Position numbers and translations under genes: made by a program
In this document: in pieces, positions 24,842-33,529 of the stretch
How positions within the stretch are numbered: the stretch's first letter is position 1
Layout: each line of letters begins with the position of its first letter
Notes under the pieces: model-generated
Database searches by the model: none
What the model was told of the DNA's origin: nothing
The model's input: only the letters and a program-made list of their open reading frames with translations
Assembly: GCA_022072405.1 (NCBI GenBank)
Contig: JAJVHX010000019.1
Location: 46,822 to 110,821, forward strand
DNA length: 64,000 bases
Source: Phycisphaerae bacterium
Lineage (GTDB): Bacteria; Planctomycetota; Phycisphaerae; UBA1845; CAIVHJ01
Direction of reading: 5' to 3'

Positions 24842-26023
24842 ATGCAACCAGGCTTATATGTCCATATCCCTTACTGTCAGAAAAAATGCGGCTACTGTGA
24901 TTTCTATTCAGTACCATTGGGTGATCGCAGTGTATCTTCATTGATCCGGGCTATCCTGCATGAACTGGATCATCGTCATCAGGATGCCCCCCGTCCTTTC
25001 CGAACGATTTTTGTCGGCGGCGGCACGCCCACCATTCTGCCCCTGGATGATCTGCGCCAGCTTTTTCAACGATTGGGTGAAATCGCCCGTCAGGATCAGG
25101 TAGCCGAGTTCAGTTGTGAAGCCAATCCTGCGACGGTTGATGAACAGAATATTGCACTACTGGTCCAATGCGGAGTGAATCGGCTGTCCTTCGGGGTACA
25201 ATCCTACCATCAGGTGGAACTGGATTTTCTGGATCGCCTGCATCATCCGGATGATGTTCCGCGCAGCGTCAAACTGGCCCGGACCGGCGGCATCAACAAC
25301 ATCAATCTCGATCTAATCTTTGGCGTCCCAGGTCAAACTCTCAGCAGTTGGCAGGATACCTTACGCCGGACTATCGACCTGCATCCGGAACATATCTCCT
25401 GTTACGGACTAACCTATGAAACCGGGACCGCACTGACTGCCCGTCTGCAGTTGGGCCAGATCGAACCCATGGACGAGGATCTGGAAGCTGATCTCTATCT
25501 GGCCACCATAGAGCTGTTACAGGCGCATGGGTATGAACAGTATGAAATCAGTAATTTCGCACTACCCGGGCGACAATGTGAACATAACCTGATCTACTGG
25601 TCCAATGGCCCCTATCTGGGCATCGGCCCATCGGCTAGCAGCTACCTGGGGGGTTATCGCTTTAAGAATGTCCCGCATATTGGCACATACATCGGAGATG
25701 TGGAGAACGGGCGTAGGCCCTGGCGCGAGGAAGAACGGCTGAGCGGGTCGGCCTTGGCGGGTGAAACAGCCATGATGCAACTGCGCCTGAACCAGGGAAT
25801 TCATATTAGCAGTTTTACTAAGCAGGTGGGGGTTGATCCGTTGCAATTATTCCATGAGCCGCTCGAGCGGTTTACCCGCGACTGCTGGCTGGAAATTAGC
25901 GGCGGATATATCCGCCTGACTTCTTCCGGCCGACTGGTCGCCAACCGCATTATCAGTGAATTATTGAGCTGTGAAAGCACTCCTTCTGCTGTTCGGACAT
26001 CATTACCCCTCATTTCTCATTAA
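24842..26023 (+). CDS. hemW: Radical SAM heme chaperone HemW (CPO-like)
   Basis: The 393-residue protein is a radical SAM enzyme of the HemW group. It opens GLYVHIPYCQKKCGYCDFYS, in which the CxxxCxxC triad binds the 4Fe-4S cluster and the following F replaces the pattern of true coproporphyrinogen dehydrogenase HemN. FVGGGTPTIL, FGVQSYHQVELDFLDRLH and HNLIYWSNGPYLGIGPSA are family hallmarks. HemW proteins deliver heme to respiratory enzymes and are often misannotated as coproporphyrinogen III oxidase. The gene stands alone between lipoprotein genes. There is no ribosome binding site at the ATG, see the adjacent promoter entry. Confidence 0.92.
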   Translation: MQPGLYVHIPYCQKKCGYCDFYSVPLGDRSVSSLIRAILHELDHRHQDAPRPFRTIFVGGGTPTILPLDDLRQLFQRLGEIARQDQVAEFSCEANPATVDEQNIALLVQCGVNRLSFGVQSYHQVELDFLDRLHHPDDVPRSVKLARTGGINNINLDLIFGVPGQTLSSWQDTLRRTIDLHPEHISCYGLTYETGTALTARLQLGQIEPMDEDLEADLYLATIELLQAHGYEQYEISNFALPGRQCEHNLIYWSNGPYLGIGPSASSYLGGYRFKNVPHIGTYIGDVENGRRPWREEERLSGSALAGETAMMQLRLNQGIHISSFTKQVGVDPLQLFHEPLERFTRDCWLEISGGYIRLTSSGRLVANRIISELLSCESTPSAVRTSLPLISH

Positions 26024-26109
26024 AATTAATTCGCCTCTGAATATTGTCTTTAGGATTTCACCCCGTACAATTGTACGGCCGTGACTAATATAATCTGTTG
26101 AGGTCAAAC

Positions 26110-26895
26110 ATGAGCCTGATTAAGTACATTCCATCGCAGAAACTGCTGATTTGTATTCTGGCTATCCCAGCCCTTCTGGTCGGATCGGGTTGTGGCGGAT
26201 CGGGGGGAGGAGGCGGTGGCGGTGGCGGCGGAAATTCAAACAACAACATCAACCTGAATGATAATCTCGTTGATAACATTAACGACAATGATGGCGATGA
26301 TGAGTTGCAGGTGCAGATTGATGGCTTGCCCGCAGTCGCCACTCCGGTCGGCGAGATAATAACGATAGGTGCCGTGGTATTCGGCGGTTCTGGTTCTTAT
26401 GACTATTCATGGAGTCTTGATAATCCGTTGCTGGCTGCCATTGATGATCAGTCGAACGATGAGGTTCTGTTAACCTTGTTGGCTGATGGACAATTGCAGG
26501 TCAGCGTGGTGGTCACCGACCAGATCAGTGGTGTTCAGGGACAATCAGCCGGTTTGGTACTCATTGGTTTTGACTCCGGCGAGCCCCCGGCAGAAGCTGC
26601 AATTCAAATACTCGACCTGGCACCGATCGAACCCGACAATCAATTGGTCACGCTGACGGCTATCACCAACGGCCCCGATCCAGTCTCCATTACCTGGAGT
26701 ACCGATCCGGTAAACCCCCTGCCGCCAGATGCGCTTTTCTTTGAAGATCTATCGCCCGACGACAATTATGCGACCTTCTACGCCTCTACACTATTGAATT
26801 TCACCTACGATCTGGTGTTTACGGCAACAGCTACCTATAGCAACGGCAGCACATTGAGCGACTCCACCACGGTCACCATTTTTGGCGGGCCTTAA
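26110..26895 (+). CDS. Lipoprotein with poly-Gly and Asn-rich linker, Ig-like repeats
   Basis: The 261-residue product has a lipoprotein signal (LLVGSGC, Cys near 28) followed by an uninterrupted glycine run and an Asn/Asp-rich linker (NNNINLNDNLVDNINDNDGD). The remaining 200 residues show two beta-rich units, one with GGSGSYDYSWSLDNP, the pattern of PKD/Ig-like folds. The linker resembles that of the lipoprotein at 9012-10082, so they may share export and surface-display properties. The ATG at 26110 has GAGG 6 bases upstream; a TTG at 26098 is less likely. Its stop overlaps the stop of the SerA-like gene on the other strand. Confidence 0.75.
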   Translation: MSLIKYIPSQKLLICILAIPALLVGSGCGGSGGGGGGGGGGNSNNNINLNDNLVDNINDNDGDDELQVQIDGLPAVATPVGEIITIGAVVFGGSGSYDYSWSLDNPLLAAIDDQSNDEVLLTLLADGQLQVSVVVTDQISGVQGQSAGLVLIGFDSGEPPAEAAIQILDLAPIEPDNQLVTLTAITNGPDPVSITWSTDPVNPLPPDALFFEDLSPDDNYATFYASTLLNFTYDLVFTATATYSNGSTLSDSTTVTIFGGP

Positions 26896-27854
26896 TCATG
26901 TAGCGCCATATAGGGATATTGGGGAGCACTACCCTGTAATACTGCAATCACGTCTTCAACCACCCGGTTCATCGCCAGCTGCGAACGGGTGGTACGCGAA
27001 CCGATATGGGGAGTCAGCAGACAATTGGGCGCACTCAGCAGCGGATGGTCAACGGGTAGCGGCTCCGGTTCCGTCACATCCAGCGCTGCACCCGCCAAAC
27101 GCCCCTCCAGCAACGCCGCCACCAGGGCATCGGTCTGCATCACCGCACCCCGCGCGGTATTAATCAGCCACGACGTCGCTTTCAGCAGTTGCAATTGTTC
27201 GGCATTGATCATTCCGTGAGTCAAACGAGTCAGTGGTACGTGCAGAGATAAAACATCTGCCTGCTGCAATAGCTCCGGTAAATTCCGGCTCTCTGCCACT
27301 ACGCTTAATGGTCGGACATCGCGAATATCGTTGTACAGGATATTCATTTTCCAGGCTTGTCTGGCTATCTCGGCGACGCGCTGCCCGATCCGCCCCATCC
27401 CGATAATTCCAAGAGTCAGTTCGCTCAATTCGGGTTGTTGCAAGGCCGCTCGGGCGTTGAAGAATTCCCCTTGTCGAAGCTGTTGTTCCGACCAACCCAT
27501 GCGGCGCACCAATGCGATCATCATGCCGATCGTCAGTTCGGCAACGGCCTCGGTTGACGCCGCCGGTGTATGAATCACGACCACTCCTCGAGCGCGGGCG
27601 GCCTGAGTATCAATATTTTCAACTCCGATACCCGCCCGGCCAATCACCTTCAGGCGAACACCGGCTTGAATAACCCGATCAGTCACTTGAGCATAAGTCC
27701 GTACAATCAGGGCGTCGGCGGATGGTATTGACCGTAAAAGAGATGCTTCGTCGGTCTCGTGAATTTCAGTCACCTGGCCTATTTCGTGTAACCGTTCCAG
27801 CGCCCAGGTACTGAGTTTTTCGACTACGAGAATCTTGGGAAGAGCACTGGCCAT
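26892..27854 (-). CDS. D-isomer 2-hydroxyacid dehydrogenase (SerA-like, no ACT domain)
   Basis: The 320-residue protein is an NAD-dependent D-2-hydroxyacid dehydrogenase. The catalytic-domain motif RAGIGVENID, the dinucleotide fold LGIIGMGRIGQRVAEIA, and the catalytic Arg (INTARGAVMQT), Glu (DVTEPEPLP) and His (LLTPHIGSRT) are all visible. The closest pattern is 3-phosphoglycerate dehydrogenase, the first step of serine synthesis, but the regulatory ACT or ASB domains of SerA are missing, as in short-form PGDHs and hydroxypyruvate reductases. Substrate is therefore uncertain. The start at ATG 27854 is chosen over a TTG six codons upstream. It overlaps the convergent lipoprotein gene by 4 bases. 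Confidence 0.82.
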   Translation of the reverse strand: MASALPKILVVEKLSTWALERLHEIGQVTEIHETDEASLLRSIPSADALIVRTYAQVTDRVIQAGVRLKVIGRAGIGVENIDTQAARARGVVVIHTPAASTEAVAELTIGMMIALVRRMGWSEQQLRQGEFFNARAALQQPELSELTLGIIGMGRIGQRVAEIARQAWKMNILYNDIRDVRPLSVVAESRNLPELLQQADVLSLHVPLTRLTHGMINAEQLQLLKATSWLINTARGAVMQTDALVAALLEGRLAGAALDVTEPEPLPVDHPLLSAPNCLLTPHIGSRTTRSQLAMNRVVEDVIAVLQGSAPQYPYMALHD

Positions 27855-27914
27855 ATACTCATAGTGGTACAATGCCAGAAAAACGTCAAGTTGGTATTGG
27901 GTTATGTGGACCGA

Positions 27915-28115
27915 TCAGGCGAGAGTATCGATCATCTGCCCCAGACTGTCGGAAACCTGCTGCATGTTTTCGGCTGCCGATTCGATCAGCTCAACCACGG
28001 CTTGGGACTGAGCATTGGAAATCTTCATCATCTTGGCTGCCGCGGCAAATTGAATCTCGCCCAATTGCTGGGCTTGCTGCATCATGGCTACGCAATTAAC
28101 TGAATCAATGTTCAT
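27915..28115 (-). CDS. YjfB-like putative motility protein
   Basis: The 66-residue protein fits the YjfB (PF14070) pattern: MNIDSVN at the start, a helix with QAQQLGEIQFAAAAKMMKIS, the NAQSQAVVELIES core and a C-terminal LGQMIDTLA (family: LGxNIDxxA). Members are small, often encoded near flagellar or chemotaxis genes. A chemoreceptor gene is 8 kb away. The function is not established biochemically. GAGG lies about 9 bases before the ATG. Upstream lies a 0.7 kb stretch without a confident gene. Confidence 0.72.
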   Translation of the reverse strand: MNIDSVNCVAMMQQAQQLGEIQFAAAAKMMKISNAQSQAVVELIESAAENMQQVSDSLGQMIDTLA

Positions 28116-28811
28116 AAATCAGGCCTCGATAGCAAACTGTACTGCGATTCAATGTACGATTCTGAACTCGAGAAATGAAAATACTCATGGTGATTTCTAC
28201 AATGATCAGGGCCGATAACTAATTAACAATTTCCTAACTAATAATTTATTAACCACAGGAACCTATAGGCCGTTAACCTTTCCATTTGCAGCTGTTATAC
28301 TTAAATTCAACACTCAAACGACACATCTCCCCTGCCTTCATGGTTATCCTAAGAAAATCATTTGACGTTTGGCAGATGTTAGGCAATAATTCAACCGAAC
28401 GATAGCTTAACACCGATGAACTGCTACTGTAACCGGCTGGCTCGTTTACCTGAAATTCTTTACGAAGTTCTGAAAATATGCGTATTTCCAATAATCCAAT
28501 CTGCTGTTTGGGTCCCAGTAGCGAATATGAGGTTGCGTGGCCTTCGGTCTCACCTGATGCCGCCCGCCTGGGTGATGGCTCAATCGCTGGTTCTTCGTGT
28601 TCACTATTTGCTGGATTATTCGGACGATTATCAGGATGGGTTCGTGAACTAGCCACTCATCTGCCCGATCGTTCGACCCCTCATCAGCACTGGACGAATT
28701 GGCACTCGCACCGTTGTCACCGTTTCCACCCCACTATTGTTACACCAGATTCAGATTGGCCGCTCGTCCTGTTAGGACCGGAACGGCGCAGTATTACGCT
28801 GGAGAATGATC
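28116..28811. other. 696-base stretch without a supported gene
   Basis: Between the YjfB-like gene (-) and lexA (+). An A/T-rich part (28205-28262) probably holds the promoter of the YjfB-like gene. Two overlapping open frames on opposite strands (28273-28656 minus, 28478-29065 plus) have no ribosome binding site and no recognisable family, and the second runs 250 bases into lexA in another frame. I see no clear LexA operator of the GAAC-N4-GTTC or CTGT-N8-ACAG type next to lexA. Confidence 0.5.
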
Positions 28812-29441
28812 ATGCCCCGCCACAGCTCAGCTCACGAACGCCGTCGTTTGACTCCTCGCCAACTGCAGATCATGACCCTGCTGCGCGATTACCAGAACGA
28901 GAATGGCTATTCTCCGACGATGCAGGAAATCGCCGATCATCTCGGCGTCTCCAAAGTCACCGTGTTCGAACACGTCGAAACGCTGATCGCCAAAGGATTG
29001 CTTCGTCGGCTGCCGCACAAGGCTCGCTCTTTGGAACTTACCTCCCATGTGGAATTCCCGGATGAGAAAAATACCGTTTTCCCCATTCGCGGATATATTG
29101 CCGCTGGTCGTCCCATAGAAGCAGTGGAGCAGGATGAGACGATCGAATTACTCGATATGTTCCAAAGCCGTCATCCCACCTTTATTCTCAAGGTACGCGG
29201 TGATAGCATGATTGATGATCAGATACGTGATGGCGATTATGTGATCTGTGAACAACGTCGTGATGCCCGGTCCGGTGAGACCGTTGTTGCGTTGCTGGAA
29301 GGAGGCGAAGCAACGCTGAAACGTTATTATCGGGAGGGTCATAAAGTACGTCTGCAACCCGCTAACAGTAATTATGAACCGATCATACTCGATCGGGTTG
29401 AAATTCAGGGTGTGGTACGAGGAGTCTTACGTTCGTATTAG
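28812..29441 (+). CDS. lexA: LexA repressor
   Basis: LexA represses SOS genes and cleaves itself when RecA filaments form. The 209-residue protein has the winged helix N-terminus (LTPRQLQIMTLLRDYQNENG, SPTMQEIADHLGVSKVTV) and the S24 autoprotease domain: cleavage site Ala98-Gly99 in GYIAAGRP, catalytic Ser132 in RGDSMIDD and Lys170 in EATLKRYY. The ATG at 28812 is chosen because GGAG (28801-28804) is 7 bases upstream; an ATG at 28806 is too close. A recognition helix differing from proteobacterial LexA suggests a different operator sequence. Confidence 0.96.
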   Translation: MPRHSSAHERRRLTPRQLQIMTLLRDYQNENGYSPTMQEIADHLGVSKVTVFEHVETLIAKGLLRRLPHKARSLELTSHVEFPDEKNTVFPIRGYIAAGRPIEAVEQDETIELLDMFQSRHPTFILKVRGDSMIDDQIRDGDYVICEQRRDARSGETVVALLEGGEATLKRYYREGHKVRLQPANSNYEPIILDRVEIQGVVRGVLRSY

Positions 29442-29449
29442 CAAAATGA

Positions 29450-30409
29450 TTACCAGCGCACGATGCGTGTCCCGGTCCGGCCAGCCAGTGCCGCTGTGAG
29501 ATAGTTCAAATCGGTGATCAATACCTCGGCAGCGCTGTGGGTAGCTGCTTCCAGAAAATAGATCGCGGCTTCGATTTTTGGCCCCATTGATCCGGGTGGG
29601 AACTGCCCTTCTTCCAGATAATGCCGTGCTTCTGCCAAGGTCAGTCTATCGACATTGTGCTGATTGGGTCGATCGTAATTCAAACAGACTTTTTCCACGG
29701 CAGTCAGGATGATAAACATTTCTGCTTCTATTTCAGTGGCCAGTAAAGCTGAAGCACGATCTTTATCAACTACTGCAGCAATGCCCTGATATTGACCCTG
29801 TTCATCTTGTATGACCGGAATCCCCCCCCCACCGCAGGCAATGATCAGATGACCGGTGTTGATCAAGGTTTGAATCGCGTCTCTTTCCAGAATGTGCCTG
29901 GGAATAGGTGAAGCCACTACCCGGCGAAATTGGCCAGGTCGTACTTCCCGTATTGTCCACCCCAACTGTTCACGATATTTAGTCGCTGTCTGGACGTCCA
30001 TGTAGCCGCCAATGGGCTTGGACGGCGATTGGAAATCAGGATCATCGCGATCAACCTGCACGGTCGTAACCAGGCAGCTTACGCACTGATCCTTCTTCCT
30101 CCGGCGTAATTCATTGGTCAGGCATTGGGCGATCATGTAGCCCATGCCTCCCTGAGTATCCGCAACGCAAATCTCCAGCGGCAAGGTATAAACTTCTGAC
30201 TCGGCCAGTTCCACCCGCCGCAAGGCATTACCTACTTGCGGACCATTGCCATGTGTCACCACCAGTTGATAACCCAGATCGAGCAGATCCGCCAGGGCAC
30301 GGGCGGATTCTCTGGTTTGTATAAACTGGGCGTCGATATCAGGAGGCGTCCCCGGTTTGGTGATGGCGTTACCTCCCAAAGCCACCACGATAATGCGCGA
30401 ATCTGACAT
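29450..30409 (-). CDS. arcC: Carbamate kinase
   Basis: The 319-residue enzyme interconverts carbamoyl phosphate + ADP and carbamate + ATP. Family marks: VVALGGNAI at the start, VVTHGNGPQVGN, a GGMGYMIAQ segment, LIIACGGGGIPV, AVVDKDRASALLA with the catalytic Asp/Lys, and PPGSMGPKIEAA. It starts 7 bases downstream of the ornithine carbamoyltransferase stop on the same strand, so the two enzymes are probably co-transcribed and can make ATP from citrulline. No arginine deiminase gene is in the window. The identification is firm. Confidence 0.95.
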   Translation of the reverse strand: MSDSRIIVVALGGNAITKPGTPPDIDAQFIQTRESARALADLLDLGYQLVVTHGNGPQVGNALRRVELAESEVYTLPLEICVADTQGGMGYMIAQCLTNELRRRKKDQCVSCLVTTVQVDRDDPDFQSPSKPIGGYMDVQTATKYREQLGWTIREVRPGQFRRVVASPIPRHILERDAIQTLINTGHLIIACGGGGIPVIQDEQGQYQGIAAVVDKDRASALLATEIEAEMFIILTAVEKVCLNYDRPNQHNVDRLTLAEARHYLEEGQFPPGSMGPKIEAAIYFLEAATHSAAEVLITDLNYLTAALAGRTGTRIVRW

Positions 30410-30416
30410 AGCCGGA

Positions 30417-31361
30417 CTACACCTTACCAGTTACCAGGGCCACCATGATCGCCTTCTGAGCATGCAGCCGATTTTCCGCCTGATCAAAAATAGCAGAATT
30501 CGGCAGGCGCGAAGCGGGATAGTCAATCTCTTCGCCATAATGAGCTGGCAGACAATGCAGCACGACCGCCTGCGTATTCATCGCCTGCACCACGGGAACA
30601 TTAATCTGATATCCAACAAATGCTCGGCGGCGTTTTTCAGCCTCTGCTTCCTGACCCATGCTGGCCCATACATCAGTGTACACCACATCAGCCCCGCGCA
30701 CCGCCTCCATTACTTCATGGCGGACCTGAATTTTTGCTCCCGTAGTCCGGGCCATCATCTGGCATTCTTCCAGTACAGAAGCCTGAGGTTCGTATCCAGG
30801 TGGACAAGCAACCGTCACATGCATACCGGTGAGTGCCCCGCCATACATCAGAGAATGGGCTACGTTATTCCCATCACCCACAAAGACCAGATGCAGCCCC
30901 TTTAATTGACCCCGCCGCTCGATGATCGTCTGCAGATCGGCCACGATCTGGCAGGGGTGCTCATGATCCGACAAACCGTTAATCACCGGCACACCGGCGT
31001 GGCGGGCCAGTTCCTCGACAATGTGGTGGCCAAATACCCGAGCCATAATCACATCTGCATAACGACCCAGCACCATGGCGATATCTTCGGTGGTTTCACG
31101 TTCGCCCAGTTTGATATCTGAGGGAGCGAGGTAGATGGCATGGCCACCCAATTGCGTCATGCCCGTTTCAAAGGAGACGCGGGTGCGTAACGAGGGTTTC
31201 TGAAAAATCATGGCCAGGGTTTTGTTGGCCAGAAGCGGCGTGGCTCGACCGGACTTTTGCTCCTGTTTGAGCTGCCGGGCTAAATCCAGCACGGCTTGCA
31301 GTTCGACCGGTGTAAAATCCTTCATGGCTACAAAATTACGACCTTGCAAATGCACGTTCAT
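30417..31361 (-). CDS. argF: Ornithine carbamoyltransferase
   Basis: The 314-residue enzyme transfers the carbamoyl group between carbamoyl phosphate and ornithine/citrulline. Carbamoyl-phosphate binding is shown by FQKPSLRTRVSFETGMTQLG (SLRTR in place of the commoner STRTR), MARVF, DHEHPCQ and HCLPAHYGEEI; the ornithine site is shown by VYTDVWASMGQEAE. Adjacent arcC suggests it could work in the catabolic direction (arcB), but a biosynthetic argF role is equally compatible. SLRTR also occurs in acetyl- and succinylornithine transcarbamylases; the rest of the protein, including the WASMG and HCLPA blocks, follows the plain OTC pattern. Confidence 0.92.
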   Translation of the reverse strand: MNVHLQGRNFVAMKDFTPVELQAVLDLARQLKQEQKSGRATPLLANKTLAMIFQKPSLRTRVSFETGMTQLGGHAIYLAPSDIKLGERETTEDIAMVLGRYADVIMARVFGHHIVEELARHAGVPVINGLSDHEHPCQIVADLQTIIERRGQLKGLHLVFVGDGNNVAHSLMYGGALTGMHVTVACPPGYEPQASVLEECQMMARTTGAKIQVRHEVMEAVRGADVVYTDVWASMGQEAEAEKRRRAFVGYQINVPVVQAMNTQAVVLHCLPAHYGEEIDYPASRLPNSAIFDQAENRLHAQKAIMVALVTGKV

Positions 31362-31425
31362 GTGAAAACATCTCCCTCGTCGTGTTATTAATCAACAGGT
31401 AACGCCCCTGAGTAGAGCGAATAGC

Positions 31426-31431
31426 ATTATA
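31426..31431 (-). promoter_or_regulatory. Probable -10 box for argF-arcC
   Basis: On the minus strand TATAAT occupies 31431-31426, 65 bases before the argF start. A clear -35 is not seen: TGTTGC lies 17 bases upstream (31454-31449). The perfect -10 hexamer is the main evidence. Confidence 0.5.
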
Positions 31432-31499
31432 CTTTATTCATTGGGGCTGCAACATGGCCAGTGAGCAGGTACTGCGTAGTTGTCACAAAACTGATCTGA

Positions 31500-33185
31500 T
31501 CATGTGGAAACGGTCTGGAGGGCACGTCGCAAATCGACCAGTAGCTGATCAACCTTGAAGGGCTTGAACAGAACCCCGGCCAAGCCTTCCCGCTGGGCAC
31601 GAATAATAGAATGATTCGGATCGTAACCAAATCCGGTCATCAACAAAACCGCACATTGCGGGTGCAGTTGCTTCGCCGCGGCGAAAACTTCATAACCATT
31701 TTTCCCCGGCATGCGGATATCACTCAGCACCAGATCATAATTTTCCTGTTGCAATTTATGGATAGCCTCTTCGCCATGCTCAGCGGCGTCCACTTCACAA
31801 CCGTAGGCGCGCAAGACCTGACAGATCGTCTGACGAATCGCTGATTCATCATCGGCGACCAGTATCCGGCGACCGGTTAACACTTCGTCATGCTGTAATT
31901 CCGTCGTGACACCGCCTAGTATGCCATCTGTCGGCGCAGTGGTCTGCTTAACTGCTTTTTTGACCCGGTTGATATTCTCACTGATGGCCTGCAAGCGCCG
32001 GCGTAATTCATCGTGGCCGATATATTGTTCCATCAAGGTTGCGGTGTCAGTCAGAATATCATTCAACGGGCCGGCAATTTCATTCAGAACGTTGGTGGCC
32101 ATCTGGCCGGTGGTGGTTACACGTTCCCGCACCAGCAGATCAAGGGTATTTAAGGCCATCGCGATATAGCGCCCGAAAATCTCGGCAAACTGCCGGTCAT
32201 CTTCCGAAAAGGCGTCCGGCTTGATGCTCTCGACATTCATTACGCCCAGCAGTTCATCATGCAGGCGTAAGGGTACGGTCAGTGAGGAACGGGCATCATC
32301 AATCCCCTGCAGATAGCGGGGGTCGTATCGAACATCCGGGCAGATATAACTACGACCGGTCGCAGCCACATAACCGCATAATCCATTATTCTCCATAGAA
32401 GCATAGAGGGGTATAGTCACGCGCTCAGGTGGCAGATCGACATTGATGAGCAACTCCAGCTGATTGGTTCGGCGATTCAATATCCAGATACCGAAGTTAC
32501 TGAAATTCATCAGGTCGCGGGTGTAACGAATGATCTTTTCTTCCATCAACGCCAGACGTTCAGAAAAATCCAGGCGGCTGAGTTGCTGGGCATCCAGTCG
32601 CACCAGTTCACGGCCGGCGCGATCGATGGCATCCACCTTGCGTTGTAGACGGCGGGTGGCGGATATGTCAGAGATCAGCGCGGTCACTTGATGAATGGAT
32701 CGGTCCGGTTCGATGATCGGCGCCGCGGCGACATCAAAATACTGATCACCGGAAACTCGAATCGTAAAATGACGGGGATAGAATCGGAAATTATCCGGTT
32801 GGTCGGTGGTGGCGAAGGAATCAATAATCTCTCGACAGCCGTCGGCAATCTTTTCTCGTACTTCTGCACTCAGTCGCTCGGCTTGGCGATTCGACCAGAC
32901 AAATTGACCCTGATCATCGATTACAACCAGACTATGACCAAGTGCTTCCAGTATGGTACTGGTATGTTCATCGATTCGACGATGTGCCAGATTGTACAGC
33001 TCCGCGCCGGGCGTCACGATCAAATCAAATCGCCGATCACTCATCAACCCCCAGGCTTCTTCCAGAGAGGTGGCGACGGTGATCTGACCCAGTTGACCGA
33101 GCAGGTCACTCCATGCAGTTAGATCGTCAACCGGCCCAACAACTAATATCTGTCGTAAGCTGGTTTGTTCCATATTCATCAGCAT
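31500..33185 (-). CDS. PAS-GAF-receiver protein with degenerate histidine-kinase dimerisation segment
   Basis: The 561-residue cytosolic protein has, in order: an N-terminal receiver-like segment (about 10-75), a PAS domain (about 85-200), a coiled coil, a GAF domain (about 215-360), a HisKA-like helical pair (TTGQMATNVLNEIAGPLND, about 370-440) and a typical receiver domain (ILVADDESAIRQT... LVLSDIRMPGKNG... LLMTGFG... LFKPF, about 445-555). In the helical pair the phospho-acceptor His is replaced (Asn-Glu-Ile-Ala instead of His-Glu), and no ATPase domain follows, so it cannot be a standard kinase. Asp in SDIRMP is the probable phosphorylation site. It likely acts as a sensor-regulator needing a partner kinase. 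ATG 33185 chosen; a GTG three codons upstream is possible. Confidence 0.78.
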   Translation of the reverse strand: MLMNMEQTSLRQILVVGPVDDLTAWSDLLGQLGQITVATSLEEAWGLMSDRRFDLIVTPGAELYNLAHRRIDEHTSTILEALGHSLVVIDDQGQFVWSNRQAERLSAEVREKIADGCREIIDSFATTDQPDNFRFYPRHFTIRVSGDQYFDVAAAPIIEPDRSIHQVTALISDISATRRLQRKVDAIDRAGRELVRLDAQQLSRLDFSERLALMEEKIIRYTRDLMNFSNFGIWILNRRTNQLELLINVDLPPERVTIPLYASMENNGLCGYVAATGRSYICPDVRYDPRYLQGIDDARSSLTVPLRLHDELLGVMNVESIKPDAFSEDDRQFAEIFGRYIAMALNTLDLLVRERVTTTGQMATNVLNEIAGPLNDILTDTATLMEQYIGHDELRRRLQAISENINRVKKAVKQTTAPTDGILGGVTTELQHDEVLTGRRILVADDESAIRQTICQVLRAYGCEVDAAEHGEEAIHKLQQENYDLVLSDIRMPGKNGYEVFAAAKQLHPQCAVLLMTGFGYDPNHSIIRAQREGLAGVLFKPFKVDQLLVDLRRALQTVST

Positions 33186-33529
33186 TGTAACCACCCCGGC
33201 AAAAAATTCGACACTATACTAATCACCGCCCAACCCCCTGCTGCTCAGAGATGTAACGCGATTCTACCATATCGGAGTGTTTATCGTACTGATTATTAAT
33301 GTATATCCAATAAATTGAATGTTAAACATCGTTCGCGCTCTGGTTAAATGGTATATCGTAATCGTAGGTGAATATGAGATGTAGCCGTAAGAAAGTGTTA
33401 CATGGTGCTATTAATTTGCGGTTATCGCACATTTCATTCAGGATACCAGCCGCTAACGGATAAGATTATAACACATTAACACATGGCCTATTACAGCAAC
33501 CATGCACTGCAACACTCACTCTCGACAAT
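33186..33529. other. 344-base A/T-rich intergenic region
   Basis: Upstream of the PAS-GAF-receiver gene and downstream of rex, both minus strand. No open frame with a ribosome binding site and no strong hairpin was seen. It presumably holds the PAS-GAF-receiver promoter. I saw no convincing Rex operator (TTGTGAA-N4-TTCACAA type). Confidence 0.5.

Noticed and set aside
28640..28811. A LexA operator for autoregulation.
   Set aside because: No GAAC-N4-GTTC or CTGT-N8-ACAG pattern near the start; the operator of this lineage is unknown to me.
28273..29065. Two overlapping open frames on opposite strands upstream of and into lexA (127 and 195 codons).
   Set aside because: No ribosome binding site, no family resemblance, and the plus-strand frame runs through 250 bases of lexA in another frame.
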